DNA of 52,316 bases from Oscillospiraceae bacterium (lineage in GTDB: Bacteria; Bacillota; Clostridia; Oscillospirales; Oscillospiraceae). Positions 15,648 through 23,926 of the stretch are shown here, one piece after another. A program made the position numbers and the translations under genes. The notes beneath the pieces are model-generated. The model was given only the letters and a program-made list of their open reading frames with translations, made no database searches and was not told where the DNA came from. The DNA is taken from positions 1 through 52,316 of the forward strand of contig JAFUMG010000009.1 in the NCBI GenBank assembly GCA_017473225.1, in the 5' to 3' direction. Each line of letters opens with the position of its first letter. The first letter of the stretch is position 1.

Positions 15648-18065
15648 ATGAAAGAAAGAAACAAACAGCCCCAGCGGATGGAGGTGGAGAAGCTCTCCCC
15701 CTCGCCGGAAACGGGCCTGACCGCCCGGCAGGCGGCAGACCGGGCGGCCCGGGGCTGGGCCAATGTGGCCCACGAGGGTCCCGGCCTCAGTGAAAAGGAG
15801 ATCATCCTGAAAAACCTTTTCACCTTCTTCAACCTGATCTTCGTGATCCTGGCGGTGCTGCTGATCCTCAGCGGCTCCTCCATCAAAAACTGCACCTTCA
15901 TGGGCGTGGTCCTGTGCAACATCGTCATCGGCTGCATCCAGGAGATCCGGGCCAAGCGGGCGGTGGACCAGCTGTCGCTGGTGGCCCGGAAGCCCGTCCG
16001 GGTCATCCGGGAGGGGAAGATGACGGAGGTCCAGCCGGAGGAGCTGGTCATCAATGACATCGTGGAATTCGGCCCCGGAGACCCCATCTGCGCCGACGGC
16101 ATCCTCCGCTCCGGCCAGCTCCAGGTCAACGAGTCCCTCATCACCGGCGAAGCCGACGCCATCGAAAAAAATCCCGGCAGCGAGCTGAAATCCGGCTCCT
16201 TCGTCATCGCCGGACGGGGCAGGGCGGAGCTGACGGCGGTGGGCAGTGATTCCTTCGCCGCGAAGCTCTCCGCCGAAGCCAAGGCCGACCCCCACGCCAC
16301 CAAATCCGAGATGATGCGCTCCCTGGACCGGCTGATCCAGGTGGTGGGCTTCGCCCTGATCCCGGTGGGACTGCTGCTGTTCCATCAGGAATTCACGGTG
16401 CTGAAGCTGGGCATCACGGAAAGCATGGAGGGCACTGTCTCAGCCCTGGTGGGCATGATCCCCGAGGGACTGTACCTGCTGACCAGCGTCGCCATGGCGG
16501 CCTCGGCCCTGAAGCTGAGCAAGTCCAAGGTCCTGGTCCAGGATATGAACTGCATCGAATCCCTGGCCCGGGTGGATGTGCTGTGCGTGGACAAGACCGG
16601 CACCATCACCGAGCCGAAAATGGAAGTGGAGAACCTGATCCCCCTGACCGATGGGGACCCGGAGGAGCTGGAAGCCATCCTGGCGGCCATGTACCAGGGC
16701 CGGGAGCCGGAAAACGACACGGACCGGGCCATGGCGGAGCTCTTCGCCGGGGAAAGCGACTGGGTCCGCACCAGGCACATCCCCTTCAGCTCCGCCGCCA
16801 AGTGGAGCGGCGCGGTCTTTGAGGAAAAGGGCGCGTACCTGGCCGGCGCGCCGGAATTCATCCTGGGGGAGCGGTTTGAGGAGGTGGACGAGATCGTCCA
16901 CACCTGGTCCTCCGTGGGCTACCGGGTGCTGCTGATCGCCTCCTACGACGGCGACCCCGTCCCCGGGGCGCTGGATGTCCAGAAGGTCAGCCCCCTGGCG
17001 CTGGTGCTGATCACCAACCAGATCCGCCCCGAAGCGCCCCGGACCTTCGCCTATTTTGCCGAGCAGGGCGTGTCCATCCGGGTCATCTCCGGCGACAACC
17101 CGGAGACCGTCTCCGAGGTGGCCGCCCGGGCGGGCATCGAGAACGCGGACAAGTACATCGACGCCGGCACCCTGGAAACGGAAGGGGACTTCCTGGACGC
17201 GGTGGACCGTTACACCGTCTTCGGCCGGGTGACCCCCGACCAGAAGAAAAAGCTCATCAAAGCCTTCCAGTCCCGGGGCCACACCGTGGCCATGACCGGC
17301 GACGGTGTCAACGACGTGCTGGCCATGAAGCAGGCGGACTGCTCCATCGCCATGGCCAGCGGCGCCCAGGCCGCCAGCCAGGTGGCCAGTCTCGTGCTGC
17401 TGGAATCGGACTTCGCCGCCATGCCCGGCATCGTGGGCGAGGGCAGACGGGTCATCAACAACATCCAGCGGGCGGCGACCCTGTTCCTGGTGAAAAACAT
17501 CTTCTCTCTGGCCCTTTCCATCATCACGCTGTTCACCAACTGGCCCTACCCCCTGGCGCCGCTGCACCTGAGCGTCATCTCTGCCCTTACCATCGGCGTG
17601 CCCAGCTTCTTCCTGGCCATGGAGCCCAATTACGAGCGGGTCCGGGGTCGGTTCCTCCGGGGCGTCCTGCGCCGTGCCTTCCCCGGCGGCCTGACCAACA
17701 TCTTCGTGGTCCTGGCAGCCCAGGCCTATATGGACGTTTTCAGTATCCCCTCGGAGCAGATCTCCACGGTCTGCGCCGCACTGCTGGCCATCGTGGGCCT
17801 GCTGGTGCTGTTCCAGACCTCCAAGCCCTTTGACAAATTCCGAAAGCTCATCTGGGGCGCCATGGCGGCGGCCCTGGTGGTGTGCTTCACCTTCCTGGGA
17901 AATATCTTCGACCTGCGCACCGGCACTGTGGAAGCCAACCTCGTCATGATCACCCTGCTGATCATGACCCCCACGGTCTTCTTCGCCATCCAGCGGGTCT
18001 TCGACTGGGGCGATAAAATATACCTGTGGGTACGAAACAAATTGGGTTACCCGGTGGAAGATTGA
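15648..18065 (+). CDS. Cation-transporting P-type ATPase, CtpE-like
   Basis: An 805-residue membrane pump. It has the actuator motif ITGEADAIEK, a PEGLYLL stretch in the core membrane region (compare PEGL of Ca2+-type pumps), the phosphorylation motif CVDKTGTITEPK (Asp near residue 315) and the hinge motif TGDGVNDVLAMKQADCSIAM near residue 550. Six C-terminal membrane helices follow. The short nucleotide-binding domain and overall length fit the CtpE group, where Mycobacterium CtpE takes up calcium; the ion here is not proven. The start at 15648 has AAGGAGG 6 bases upstream. It stands alone. Confidence 0.9.
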   Translation: MKERNKQPQRMEVEKLSPSPETGLTARQAADRAARGWANVAHEGPGLSEKEIILKNLFTFFNLIFVILAVLLILSGSSIKNCTFMGVVLCNIVIGCIQEIRAKRAVDQLSLVARKPVRVIREGKMTEVQPEELVINDIVEFGPGDPICADGILRSGQLQVNESLITGEADAIEKNPGSELKSGSFVIAGRGRAELTAVGSDSFAAKLSAEAKADPHATKSEMMRSLDRLIQVVGFALIPVGLLLFHQEFTVLKLGITESMEGTVSALVGMIPEGLYLLTSVAMAASALKLSKSKVLVQDMNCIESLARVDVLCVDKTGTITEPKMEVENLIPLTDGDPEELEAILAAMYQGREPENDTDRAMAELFAGESDWVRTRHIPFSSAAKWSGAVFEEKGAYLAGAPEFILGERFEEVDEIVHTWSSVGYRVLLIASYDGDPVPGALDVQKVSPLALVLITNQIRPEAPRTFAYFAEQGVSIRVISGDNPETVSEVAARAGIENADKYIDAGTLETEGDFLDAVDRYTVFGRVTPDQKKKLIKAFQSRGHTVAMTGDGVNDVLAMKQADCSIAMASGAQAASQVASLVLLESDFAAMPGIVGEGRRVINNIQRAATLFLVKNIFSLALSIITLFTNWPYPLAPLHLSVISALTIGVPSFFLAMEPNYERVRGRFLRGVLRRAFPGGLTNIFVVLAAQAYMDVFSIPSEQISTVCAALLAIVGLLVLFQTSKPFDKFRKLIWGAMAAALVVCFTFLGNIFDLRTGTVEANLVMITLLIMTPTVFFAIQRVFDWGDKIYLWVRNKLGYPVED

Positions 18066-18070
18066 TTTTA

Positions 18071-18135
18071 ATGCAAAATTCAAAATGCAAAATGCAGAAT
18101 CATTAATTTTGCATTTTGCATTCAGCATTCTGCAT
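18071..18135. repeat. Repeat E, short copy
   Basis: Left arm of ATGCAAAAT-type units and right arm ATTTTGCATTTTGCATTCAGC with almost no core. It sits 5 bases after the ATPase stop and just before the MocR gene's ribosome site. Same arms as at 22403, 28526, 41109 and 45844. Confidence 0.85.
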
Positions 18136-18155
18136 TTTTGTAAGGAGGACGCCCC

Positions 18156-19523
18156 ATGCTGACCTACGAACTGAAAAAATCCCCCGGGGTGCCACTTTAT
18201 GAGGCCCTTTACCGCTGTATCCGGTCGGATATCCTCTCCGGGGCCCTGAAGCCCGGCGAAAAGCTCCCCAGCAAGCGGGCCCTGGCCCAGAATCTGGAGG
18301 TCAGCAAGATCACCGTGGAGGGTGCCTACGGCCAGCTGCTGGCGGAGGGGTACATCCGGGCCCAGGAAAAGGTGGGCTATTTCGTGGAAAACATTCCACA
18401 GTCGCCCCAAAGGCCTGTGGAGAAAATCGAGACATCTTCCCAGCCGGAGGACCCGGCCGGTCAGAACCTGGGCGGCCCGGAGCGGTTCCCCTTCTCGGTC
18501 TGGAGCCGGCTCCAGCGGGAGGTCATGCTGGACTATGGCGAAAAGCTCCTGCTGCCCATGCCCAATCAGGGCATCCGGGAGCTGCGGTGCGCCATCGCCT
18601 CCCATTTGGCGGGCTTCCGGGGAATGCATGTGGACCCGGAGAACATCCTGGTGGGCGCGGGCACGGACTTTCTGTATAACCTGCTGATCCAGCTGCTGGG
18701 CCGGAACCGGACCTACGCGGTGGAGGACCCGGGCTACGGCAAGATCCGCCGGATTTACGCCGCCGGCGGCGTCCGGTGCGTCAGCGCCCCCATGGACCCC
18801 TCCGGCGTCCGGCCCGAGTGCCTGGAGGGCGCCGACGTGCTGCACATTTCCCCCTCCCACCATTTTCCCACAGGCCTGGTGACCCCGGTCCAGCGGCGGC
18901 AGGAGCTGCTGCGCTGGGCGGAAGCGGGGGAGCGGTACATCATCGAGGATGACTACGACTCGGAATTCCGCTTCGACGCCCATCCCATGCCCACCATGCA
19001 GTCCCTGGACCACCGGGGCCGGGTGATCTACATGAACACCTTCTCCAAGACCCTGGCCCCCTCCATCCGAATCAGCTATATGGTCCTCCCGCCGGAGCTG
19101 ATGGCAAGCTACCGGGAAAGGCTGGGCTTCTACACCTGTACGGTGTCCAGCTTCGAGCAGTACACCCTGGCCCGTTTCCTCAGCCGGGGCCATTTCGAAA
19201 AGCACATCAACCGGATGCGCAAATTCTACAAGCAGCGCCGCAACCGGGTTGTAGCCGCCCTGAACGGCTGCGCCTTCGCGGAAAAGCTGCGGATCCGTGA
19301 GGAGGACGCGGGACTGCATTTCCTGCTGAAAGTGGATACGGACCTGTCCGACGAAGCCCTGACGACCCTCTTCGCCGGGGCGGGGATCCCCCTGCGGGCT
19401 CTGAGCAGCTATTATCAGGGAGAGGTCCCCCCGGAAGACCGCCATCAGCTGGTGGTCAACTACGCCGCCCTCCGGGAGGAGACCCTGGAACAGGCCTTGA
19501 AAAAGATCGAAAAAACACCCTGA
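18156..19523 (+). CDS. MocR/PdxR-type regulator (GntR HTH fused to PLP aminotransferase fold)
   Basis: A 455-residue fusion. Residues 1-75 are a GntR winged helix (PLYEALYRCIRSDILSG, GEKLPSKRALAQNLEVSKITVEGAYGQL). From about 110 onward there is a class I aminotransferase fold with VGAGTDFLYN, EDPGYGKIRR, HISPSHHFPTG, IEDDYDSEFRF and the PLP lysine in NTFSKTLAPSIRISYMV (about residue 297). Such proteins usually bind pyridoxal phosphate as effector and control nearby vitamin B6, amine or amino-acid genes. No obvious target gene is adjacent. A terminator overlaps the stop codon. Confidence 0.93.
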   Translation: MLTYELKKSPGVPLYEALYRCIRSDILSGALKPGEKLPSKRALAQNLEVSKITVEGAYGQLLAEGYIRAQEKVGYFVENIPQSPQRPVEKIETSSQPEDPAGQNLGGPERFPFSVWSRLQREVMLDYGEKLLLPMPNQGIRELRCAIASHLAGFRGMHVDPENILVGAGTDFLYNLLIQLLGRNRTYAVEDPGYGKIRRIYAAGGVRCVSAPMDPSGVRPECLEGADVLHISPSHHFPTGLVTPVQRRQELLRWAEAGERYIIEDDYDSEFRFDAHPMPTMQSLDHRGRVIYMNTFSKTLAPSIRISYMVLPPELMASYRERLGFYTCTVSSFEQYTLARFLSRGHFEKHINRMRKFYKQRRNRVVAALNGCAFAEKLRIREEDAGLHFLLKVDTDLSDEALTTLFAGAGIPLRALSSYYQGEVPPEDRHQLVVNYAALREETLEQALKKIEKTP

Positions 19524-19544
19524 CTGCGGTCAGGGTGTTTTCAG
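19515..19544 (+). terminator. Terminator of the MocR-type gene
   Basis: ACACCCTGAC-TGCG-GTCAGGGTGT followed by TTTTC. The stop codon lies inside the stem. Confidence 0.8.
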
Positions 19545-19562
19545 CATGTCAAAAGATCAGAT

Positions 19563-19786
19563 GTCATTGCGAGCCAGTGCGCACACTGGCGTGGCAATCT
19601 CCAGGTTTCTTCGGGAACCTATGGAAATGGAACCGGCAGAATATGCCTGGAAATGCTCCGCATCCAACTGCATTGCGCCGCCGTAGGGGATTGCCACGCT
19701 AGTGGTGCTCCGCGCAGCGAATCTGCAATATTATGGCTGCCGGTGGCAGCCATACCACAATTCAATGCGGACTGGCTCGCAATGAC
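19563..19786. repeat. Repeat B, copy 1
   Basis: 224 bases ending GTCATTGCGAGCCAGT and ACTGGCTCGCAATGAC (inverted). It contains a GGCTGCCGGTGGCAGCC hairpin. A second full copy lies inverted at 46522. It fills the gap between the MocR and HPr-like genes. Confidence 0.88.
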
Positions 19787-19800
19787 GTGTGCATTTTAAT

Positions 19801-19833
19801 AAAAAAACCGCCCCAGGTATTCCCAGGACGGTG
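19801..19833 (-). terminator. Terminator of the HPr-like gene
   Basis: On the minus strand ACCGTCCTGGG pairs with CCTGGGGCGGT (imperfect) and is followed by seven T. Confidence 0.75.
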
Positions 19834-19848
19834 CTACTAGAGCCGTAT

Positions 19849-20085
19849 TCAATCGACCACATACCTTCCGGCCTTGACCCGGAACGCTTCGCAGTCTTCT
19901 TCGCCGCAGTCCAGCCGCAGCAGCAGGGGCCTTCCCACATCCAGACTGAAAATTCCCAGCAGGCTTTTCGCGTTCACCGTCCGGCGGCCGTCGGAGATGA
20001 GGATCTGAAATTCTTCCTTGGCTGCCATCGCCGAGATGGCCTTGACATCCTGAAAAGAATTTGCTCTGACGTAGATTTCCTGCAC
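19849..20085 (-). CDS. HPr-like protein without the active-site histidine
   Basis: A 78-residue protein with an HPr-like fold pattern. The stretch around residues 37-50 (TVNAKSLLGIFSLDV) matches the region of HPr that includes regulatory Ser46 (here Ser41). The early segment where HPr has its phosphorylated His15 (GLHARPA-type) reads RANSFQDVKAIS with no His. It therefore cannot be a normal PTS phosphocarrier but might still be a target of HPr kinase or a binding partner. The start is GTG at 20085 with GGAGGAG 5 bases upstream. It is divergent from mtaB. Confidence 0.75.
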   Translation of the reverse strand: MQEIYVRANSFQDVKAISAMAAKEEFQILISDGRRTVNAKSLLGIFSLDVGRPLLLRLDCGEEDCEAFRVKAGRYVVD

Positions 20086-20259
20086 GAAAACTCCTCCACC
20101 ATGCTGTACAAAAAACTGAATATCGTGTATAATGGGGGAGGCAATCTTGGGAGACCGGCTCCTACGATAGAAATATTATAGCGTCTTTCGCGGGATTTTT
20201 CAATTGACGCTTTGGACGATTAATACAAATAGTACAACACGAATTTGGGGAAATTCACA

Positions 20260-21546
20260 ATGAACTTTGCTTTTTATACCCTTGGATGCAAAACGAATCA
20301 ATATGAGACCCAGGCTATGGAGCAGCTGCTCCGGGCCCGGGGGCATGGGATCGTACCCTTCGACGCCCCCGCCGACGGCTATATCGTCAACACCTGCTCC
20401 GTCACCGCCGTGGCCGACAAGAAGAACCGGGCCGTCATCCGCCGGTGCCGCCGGGAGAATCCCGGGGCGGTGCTGGGCGTCTGCGGCTGCTACACCCAGC
20501 ATGACCCGGAGGCCATCCGGGCCCTGAACGCGGACGTGCTGGGCGGCAGCGGAAACCGGCAGGAATTCATCGACATGATGATCGCCGCGGCGGAAAACCG
20601 CTGCCATCAGGAATCCCTGGACAACGCCCTGCGGCGGCGGGAATTCGAAGTTCTCCCGGCAGGCGGCCTGGAGGAGCGGACCCGGGCCATGGTGAAGGTC
20701 CAGGACGGCTGCGTCAATTTCTGTTCCTACTGCATCATCCCCTACACCCGGGGCCCGGTGCGCTCCGCGCCCCTGGAGCTGGCGGTAGAGCAGGCAAAGG
20801 GACTGGCGGAGCAGGGCTACCGGGAGATCGTGGTGACGGGCATCGAGATCGCCAGCTGGGGCGTGGACCTGCCCGGCAAGCCTCCGGTGACGGACCTGAT
20901 CACGGCGCTCTGCGAAGCGGTGCCCGAAATGCGGGTGCGGCTGGGCTCTCTGGAGCCGAGGATCGTCACGGAGGAATTCTGCGAAAAGCTCAAGGCGCTG
21001 CCGAACCTCTGCCCCCAGTTCCACCTGTCCATGCAGTCCGGCTGCGACACGGTTTTGCAGCGGATGAAGCGAAAGTACGACACCGCCCGGTATTATGAGA
21101 GCGTGGCGCTTCTGAACCGCCATTTCCCCGGCTGCGCCGTGACCACGGACATGATCGTGGCCTTCCCCGGGGAGACGGAGGAGGAATTCGCCGAAAGCCT
21201 GGCCTTTATCCGCAAATGCGGCTTCGCGGACATGCACATTTTCCCCTATTCCCGCCGTCCTGGCACCCCCGCGGACAAAATGCCCGGGCAGCATAACAAC
21301 GAGACCAAGGAAGCCCGCTCCCGGGCCGCCATCGCCGTGGCCGACGAGATGAGCCGGGCCTACCGGGAGAAGCTCATCGGCACGGTGCATCCGGTGCTGT
21401 TCGAGGAAGCGGAAGGGGATCACTACACCGGCCATGGGCCGAATTATGTGAAATTCTATGTGGATGGAAAGGACCTGCACAACCAGATCCGGGATGTGGA
21501 AGTCACAGAAGTCTATAAAGACGGCGTAATGGGGAGATTGGTGTAA
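20260..21546 (+). CDS. mtaB: tRNA t6A37 methylthiotransferase MtaB
   Basis: A 428-residue radical SAM enzyme that adds a methylthio group to N6-threonylcarbamoyladenosine at position 37 of tRNAs decoding ANN codons. The N-terminal domain has FYTLGCKTNQYE, NTCSVTAVADKK and GVCGCYTQ cysteines for the auxiliary cluster. The radical SAM motif is QDGCVNFCSYCIIPYTRGP. Later come TGIEIASWG, HLSMQSGCDTVLQRMKRKY and AFPGETEEEF. I place the start at ATG 20260 (GGGGAA upstream) rather than the in-frame TTG at 20245. Confidence 0.95.
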   Translation: MNFAFYTLGCKTNQYETQAMEQLLRARGHGIVPFDAPADGYIVNTCSVTAVADKKNRAVIRRCRRENPGAVLGVCGCYTQHDPEAIRALNADVLGGSGNRQEFIDMMIAAAENRCHQESLDNALRRREFEVLPAGGLEERTRAMVKVQDGCVNFCSYCIIPYTRGPVRSAPLELAVEQAKGLAEQGYREIVVTGIEIASWGVDLPGKPPVTDLITALCEAVPEMRVRLGSLEPRIVTEEFCEKLKALPNLCPQFHLSMQSGCDTVLQRMKRKYDTARYYESVALLNRHFPGCAVTTDMIVAFPGETEEEFAESLAFIRKCGFADMHIFPYSRRPGTPADKMPGQHNNETKEARSRAAIAVADEMSRAYREKLIGTVHPVLFEEAEGDHYTGHGPNYVKFYVDGKDLHNQIRDVEVTEVYKDGVMGRLV

Positions 21547-21787
21547 ATTGTAGTTTAACATACTGGCGCGGGAGCGCCCCAAGGCTCCCTTGTGTAAAGG
21601 GAGCTGTCAAAAATCTCCGATTTTTGACTGAGGGATTGCTGCGCTGCAGTACGAATTCGCCGAAATGTTGGTGGTTATTCCAGACTTCTGCTGCACAATC
21701 CCCCAGTCTCGGCTATCGCCGAGCCAGCCCCCTTTACACAAAGGGGCCTTTGGGTGCGGCAGACAACTGACAGATAAACTCCAATTT
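21545..21787 (-). repeat. Repeat C, copy 1
   Basis: 243 bases bracketed by AAATTGTAGTTTAACA and GATAAACTCCAATTT. The core has inverted CTCCCTTGTGTAAAGGGAG and CCCCTTTACACAAAGGGG arms and a TCAAAAATCNCCGATTTTTGA hairpin. It begins right after the mtaB stop. Same length as the copies at 23641 and 30712. Confidence 0.9.
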
Positions 21788-21854
21788 GAAATCCCTTGCA
21801 ATCCAAAATAACCCATGATATAATAATTTTTTAAACATATTCGGAGGTTTTTTC

Positions 21855-22400
21855 ATGAAAACCCTGCTGCACATCTGCTGCGCGCCCTGCGCGAATCAGC
21901 CTATTGAGGTGCTGCGCGGCGACGGCTTTGAGGTCACCGGATTTTGGTATAATCCCAATATCCACCCCTTCACCGAATACCGCGCCAGAAGAAATACCCT
22001 CAGAGAGTACGCCCAGACCATTGCGCTCCCCGTCATCGAGCGGGACGACTATGGCCTGCGGCCCTTCGTCCGGGAGGTGGCCGCGGATATTGAGCACCGC
22101 TGCGTCAAGTGCTACGAGATGCGCCTGTTCGAGACCGCCCGGCAGGCCGCCGAGGGGGGCTTCGACAGCTTCACCTCTTCGCTTTTCATCAGCCCCTACC
22201 AGAATCACGAGCTGATGCGGGAGACCGCCGAGCGGGCGGCCCACGAGTACGGTGTGGAATTCCTCTACCGGGACTTCCGGCCCTATTTCCACGCCGGCCA
22301 GGATTTCGCCCGGGCGCATGGTTTTTACATGCAGAAATACTGCGGCTGCGTCTTCTCCGAACAGGAACGATACCTGAAGCCGAAGAAGATCATCCCTTAA
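21855..22400 (+). CDS. queH: Epoxyqueuosine reductase QueH
   Basis: A 181-residue enzyme for the last step of queuosine synthesis in tRNA, reducing epoxyqueuosine to queuosine; it is the non-cobalamin alternative to QueG. Family cysteine motifs are complete: HICCAPCANQ near residue 8, HRCVKCYEMRL near 82 and YCGCVFSE near 157, matching the iron-sulfur and metal ligands of the DUF208/QueH family. SLFISPYQNH is also typical. The start at 21855 has GGAGG upstream. A repeat E copy follows before the methyltransferase gene. Confidence 0.93.
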   Translation: MKTLLHICCAPCANQPIEVLRGDGFEVTGFWYNPNIHPFTEYRARRNTLREYAQTIALPVIERDDYGLRPFVREVAADIEHRCVKCYEMRLFETARQAAEGGFDSFTSSLFISPYQNHELMRETAERAAHEYGVEFLYRDFRPYFHAGQDFARAHGFYMQKYCGCVFSEQERYLKPKKIIP

Positions 22401-22402
22401 AA

Positions 22403-22473
22403 ATGCATAATGCAAAATTATATAAAACAGTGCACTTTTCGCACACACCAATTCTGCATTTTGAATTTTGCGT
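22403..22473. repeat. Repeat E, copy 2, short core
   Basis: Left arm ATGCATAATGCAAAATT and right arm AATTCTGCATTTTGAATTTTG around a GTGCACTTTTCGCACACACC hairpin. That hairpin is the inverse of one half of the longer core at 28526. Confidence 0.75.
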
Positions 22474-22493
22474 TTCCAAAAAACGGAGGTTAT

Positions 22494-23633
22494 ATGTCTA
22501 AATTTGAATTTGCGGTCCCCTGTCTGTTTGGACTGGAGGGCATCGCCGGCGATGAGCTGCGGCGGCTGGATATTGAGAACGTCCGGGTGGAGAACGGCCG
22601 GGTGCTGTTCTCCGGCGATGAGCGGGCCATGGCCAAGGCCAACGTGTGCCTGCGCACCGGCGAGCGGATCCTGATCGTGCTGGCCGAGTTCAAGGCCACC
22701 ACCTTTGAGCAGCTGTTCCAGGGGGTCTACAAGACCGAGCTGGAGCATTTCATCCCCAAAGACGGCCAGTTCCCCGTAAAGGGCCACTGCCTGAATTCCC
22801 AGCTCATGAGCGTCCCCGACTGCCAGGCCATCATCAAGAAGGCCGCGTCGAAGCGCCTGGGCGAGAAGTACGGCGTCAGCTGGATGCCCGAGACCGGCGT
22901 CAAGTATCAGCTGCAGTTTTCCATCATGAACGACCAGGTGACGCTGTACCTGGACACCACCGGCCCCGGCCTGCACAAGCGGGGCTACCGGGCCAACGCC
23001 AATGAGGCCCCCCTACGGGAGACTCTAGCGGCGGCTATGGTCCAGGTGGCCCGGTACCGGGGCAGGGACTTCTTCTGGGACCCCTTCTGCGGCTCCGGCA
23101 CCATCCCCATCGAAGCGGCCCTGATCGCCCGGAACAAGGCCCCCGGCGCCTTCCGCCGGTTTATGGGCGAGGCCTTCGCCTGGTGCCCTGCCGAGGTCTG
23201 GGGCGACGTCCGGGCCGAAGCCAAAGATAAGGAATTCCACGGCAAATACCAGATCCTGGGCTCCGACAACGATCCCAAGTGCATTTCCCTCTCCATCGCC
23301 AACGCCCGCAAGGCCGGCGTGGCCGACTGCATCTCCTTCCAGGACGGCGACGCCACCAAGATGGACCTGCCCGCCCAGAGCGGCATCATCGTCTGCAATC
23401 CCCCCTACGGCCAGCGGATGATGGAGCAGAAGGACGCCCAGCGGCTGTATGCCGCCTTCGGCAAGCACGTCCGCTACGCTGACGGCTGGAAGAAGTATAT
23501 CATCACCTCCGAGCCCGAATTCGAGCACTACTTCGGCAAGCGGGCCGATAAGAAGCGCAAGCTCTATAACGGCATGATCAAGTGCGATTATTATATGTAC
23601 TTGGATAACCAGCGCAAGCCGAATAAGAAGTAA
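22494..23633 (+). CDS. THUMP-domain class I SAM-dependent RNA methyltransferase, RlmL-like
   Basis: A 379-residue cytoplasmic RNA methyltransferase. Residues 1-60 hold the ferredoxin-like N-terminal part (AVPCLFGLEGIAGDELRRL), about 60-160 the THUMP domain that grips RNA, and the rest the methyltransferase with FWDPFCGSGTIPIEAAL, LGSDNDPKCI and the base-flipping catalytic motif NPPYGQRM. The family methylates guanine N2 in 23S rRNA or tRNA; the exact target is not readable. The start at 22494 has ACGGAGG upstream; earlier in-frame ATGs lie inside repeat E and are rejected. Confidence 0.93.
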   Translation: MSKFEFAVPCLFGLEGIAGDELRRLDIENVRVENGRVLFSGDERAMAKANVCLRTGERILIVLAEFKATTFEQLFQGVYKTELEHFIPKDGQFPVKGHCLNSQLMSVPDCQAIIKKAASKRLGEKYGVSWMPETGVKYQLQFSIMNDQVTLYLDTTGPGLHKRGYRANANEAPLRETLAAAMVQVARYRGRDFFWDPFCGSGTIPIEAALIARNKAPGAFRRFMGEAFAWCPAEVWGDVRAEAKDKEFHGKYQILGSDNDPKCISLSIANARKAGVADCISFQDGDATKMDLPAQSGIIVCNPPYGQRMMEQKDAQRLYAAFGKHVRYADGWKKYIITSEPEFEHYFGKRADKKRKLYNGMIKCDYYMYLDNQRKPNKK

Positions 23634-23640
23634 GTAATTC

Positions 23641-23883
23641 AAATTGTAGTTTAATGAACTGGCGCGGGAGCGCCCAAGGCTCCCTTGTGTAAAGGGAGCT
23701 GTCAAAAATCTCCGATTTTTGACTGAGGGATTGCTGCACTGCAGTACGAATTCGCCGAAATGTTGGTGGTTATTCCAGCCTTCTGCTGCACAATCCCCCA
23801 GTCTCGGCTATCGCCGAGCCAGCCCCCTTTACACAAGGGGGGCCTTTGGGTGCGGCAAACAACTGACAGATAAGCTACAATTT
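23641..23883 (-). repeat. Repeat C, copy 2
   Basis: Starts AAATTGTAGTTTAATG and ends GATAAGCTACAATTT; 243 bases, nearly identical to copy 1. It begins 7 bases after the methyltransferase stop. Confidence 0.9.
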
Positions 23884-23921
23884 AAAAAACACAAAAGGAA
23901 CCACCCTTTCGGGTGGTTCCT
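23884..23921 (-). terminator. Terminator of the GntR-ABC unit
   Basis: AGGAACCACCC-GAAA-GGGTGGTTCCT followed on the minus strand by TTTGTGTTTTTT. Confidence 0.85.
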
Positions 23922-23926
23922 CTGAT

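Noticed and set aside
16440-19445. Very long open frame (about 1000 codons) antisense to the P-type ATPase and MocR genes
   Set aside because: Antisense shadow of high-GC coding sequence; low-complexity Gly/His/Asp composition and it crosses a repeat and two well-supported genes.
22410-22493. Upstream extension of the THUMP methyltransferase to an earlier ATG
   Set aside because: The extension is translated repeat E sequence without a ribosome site, whereas ATG at 22494 has a strong one.
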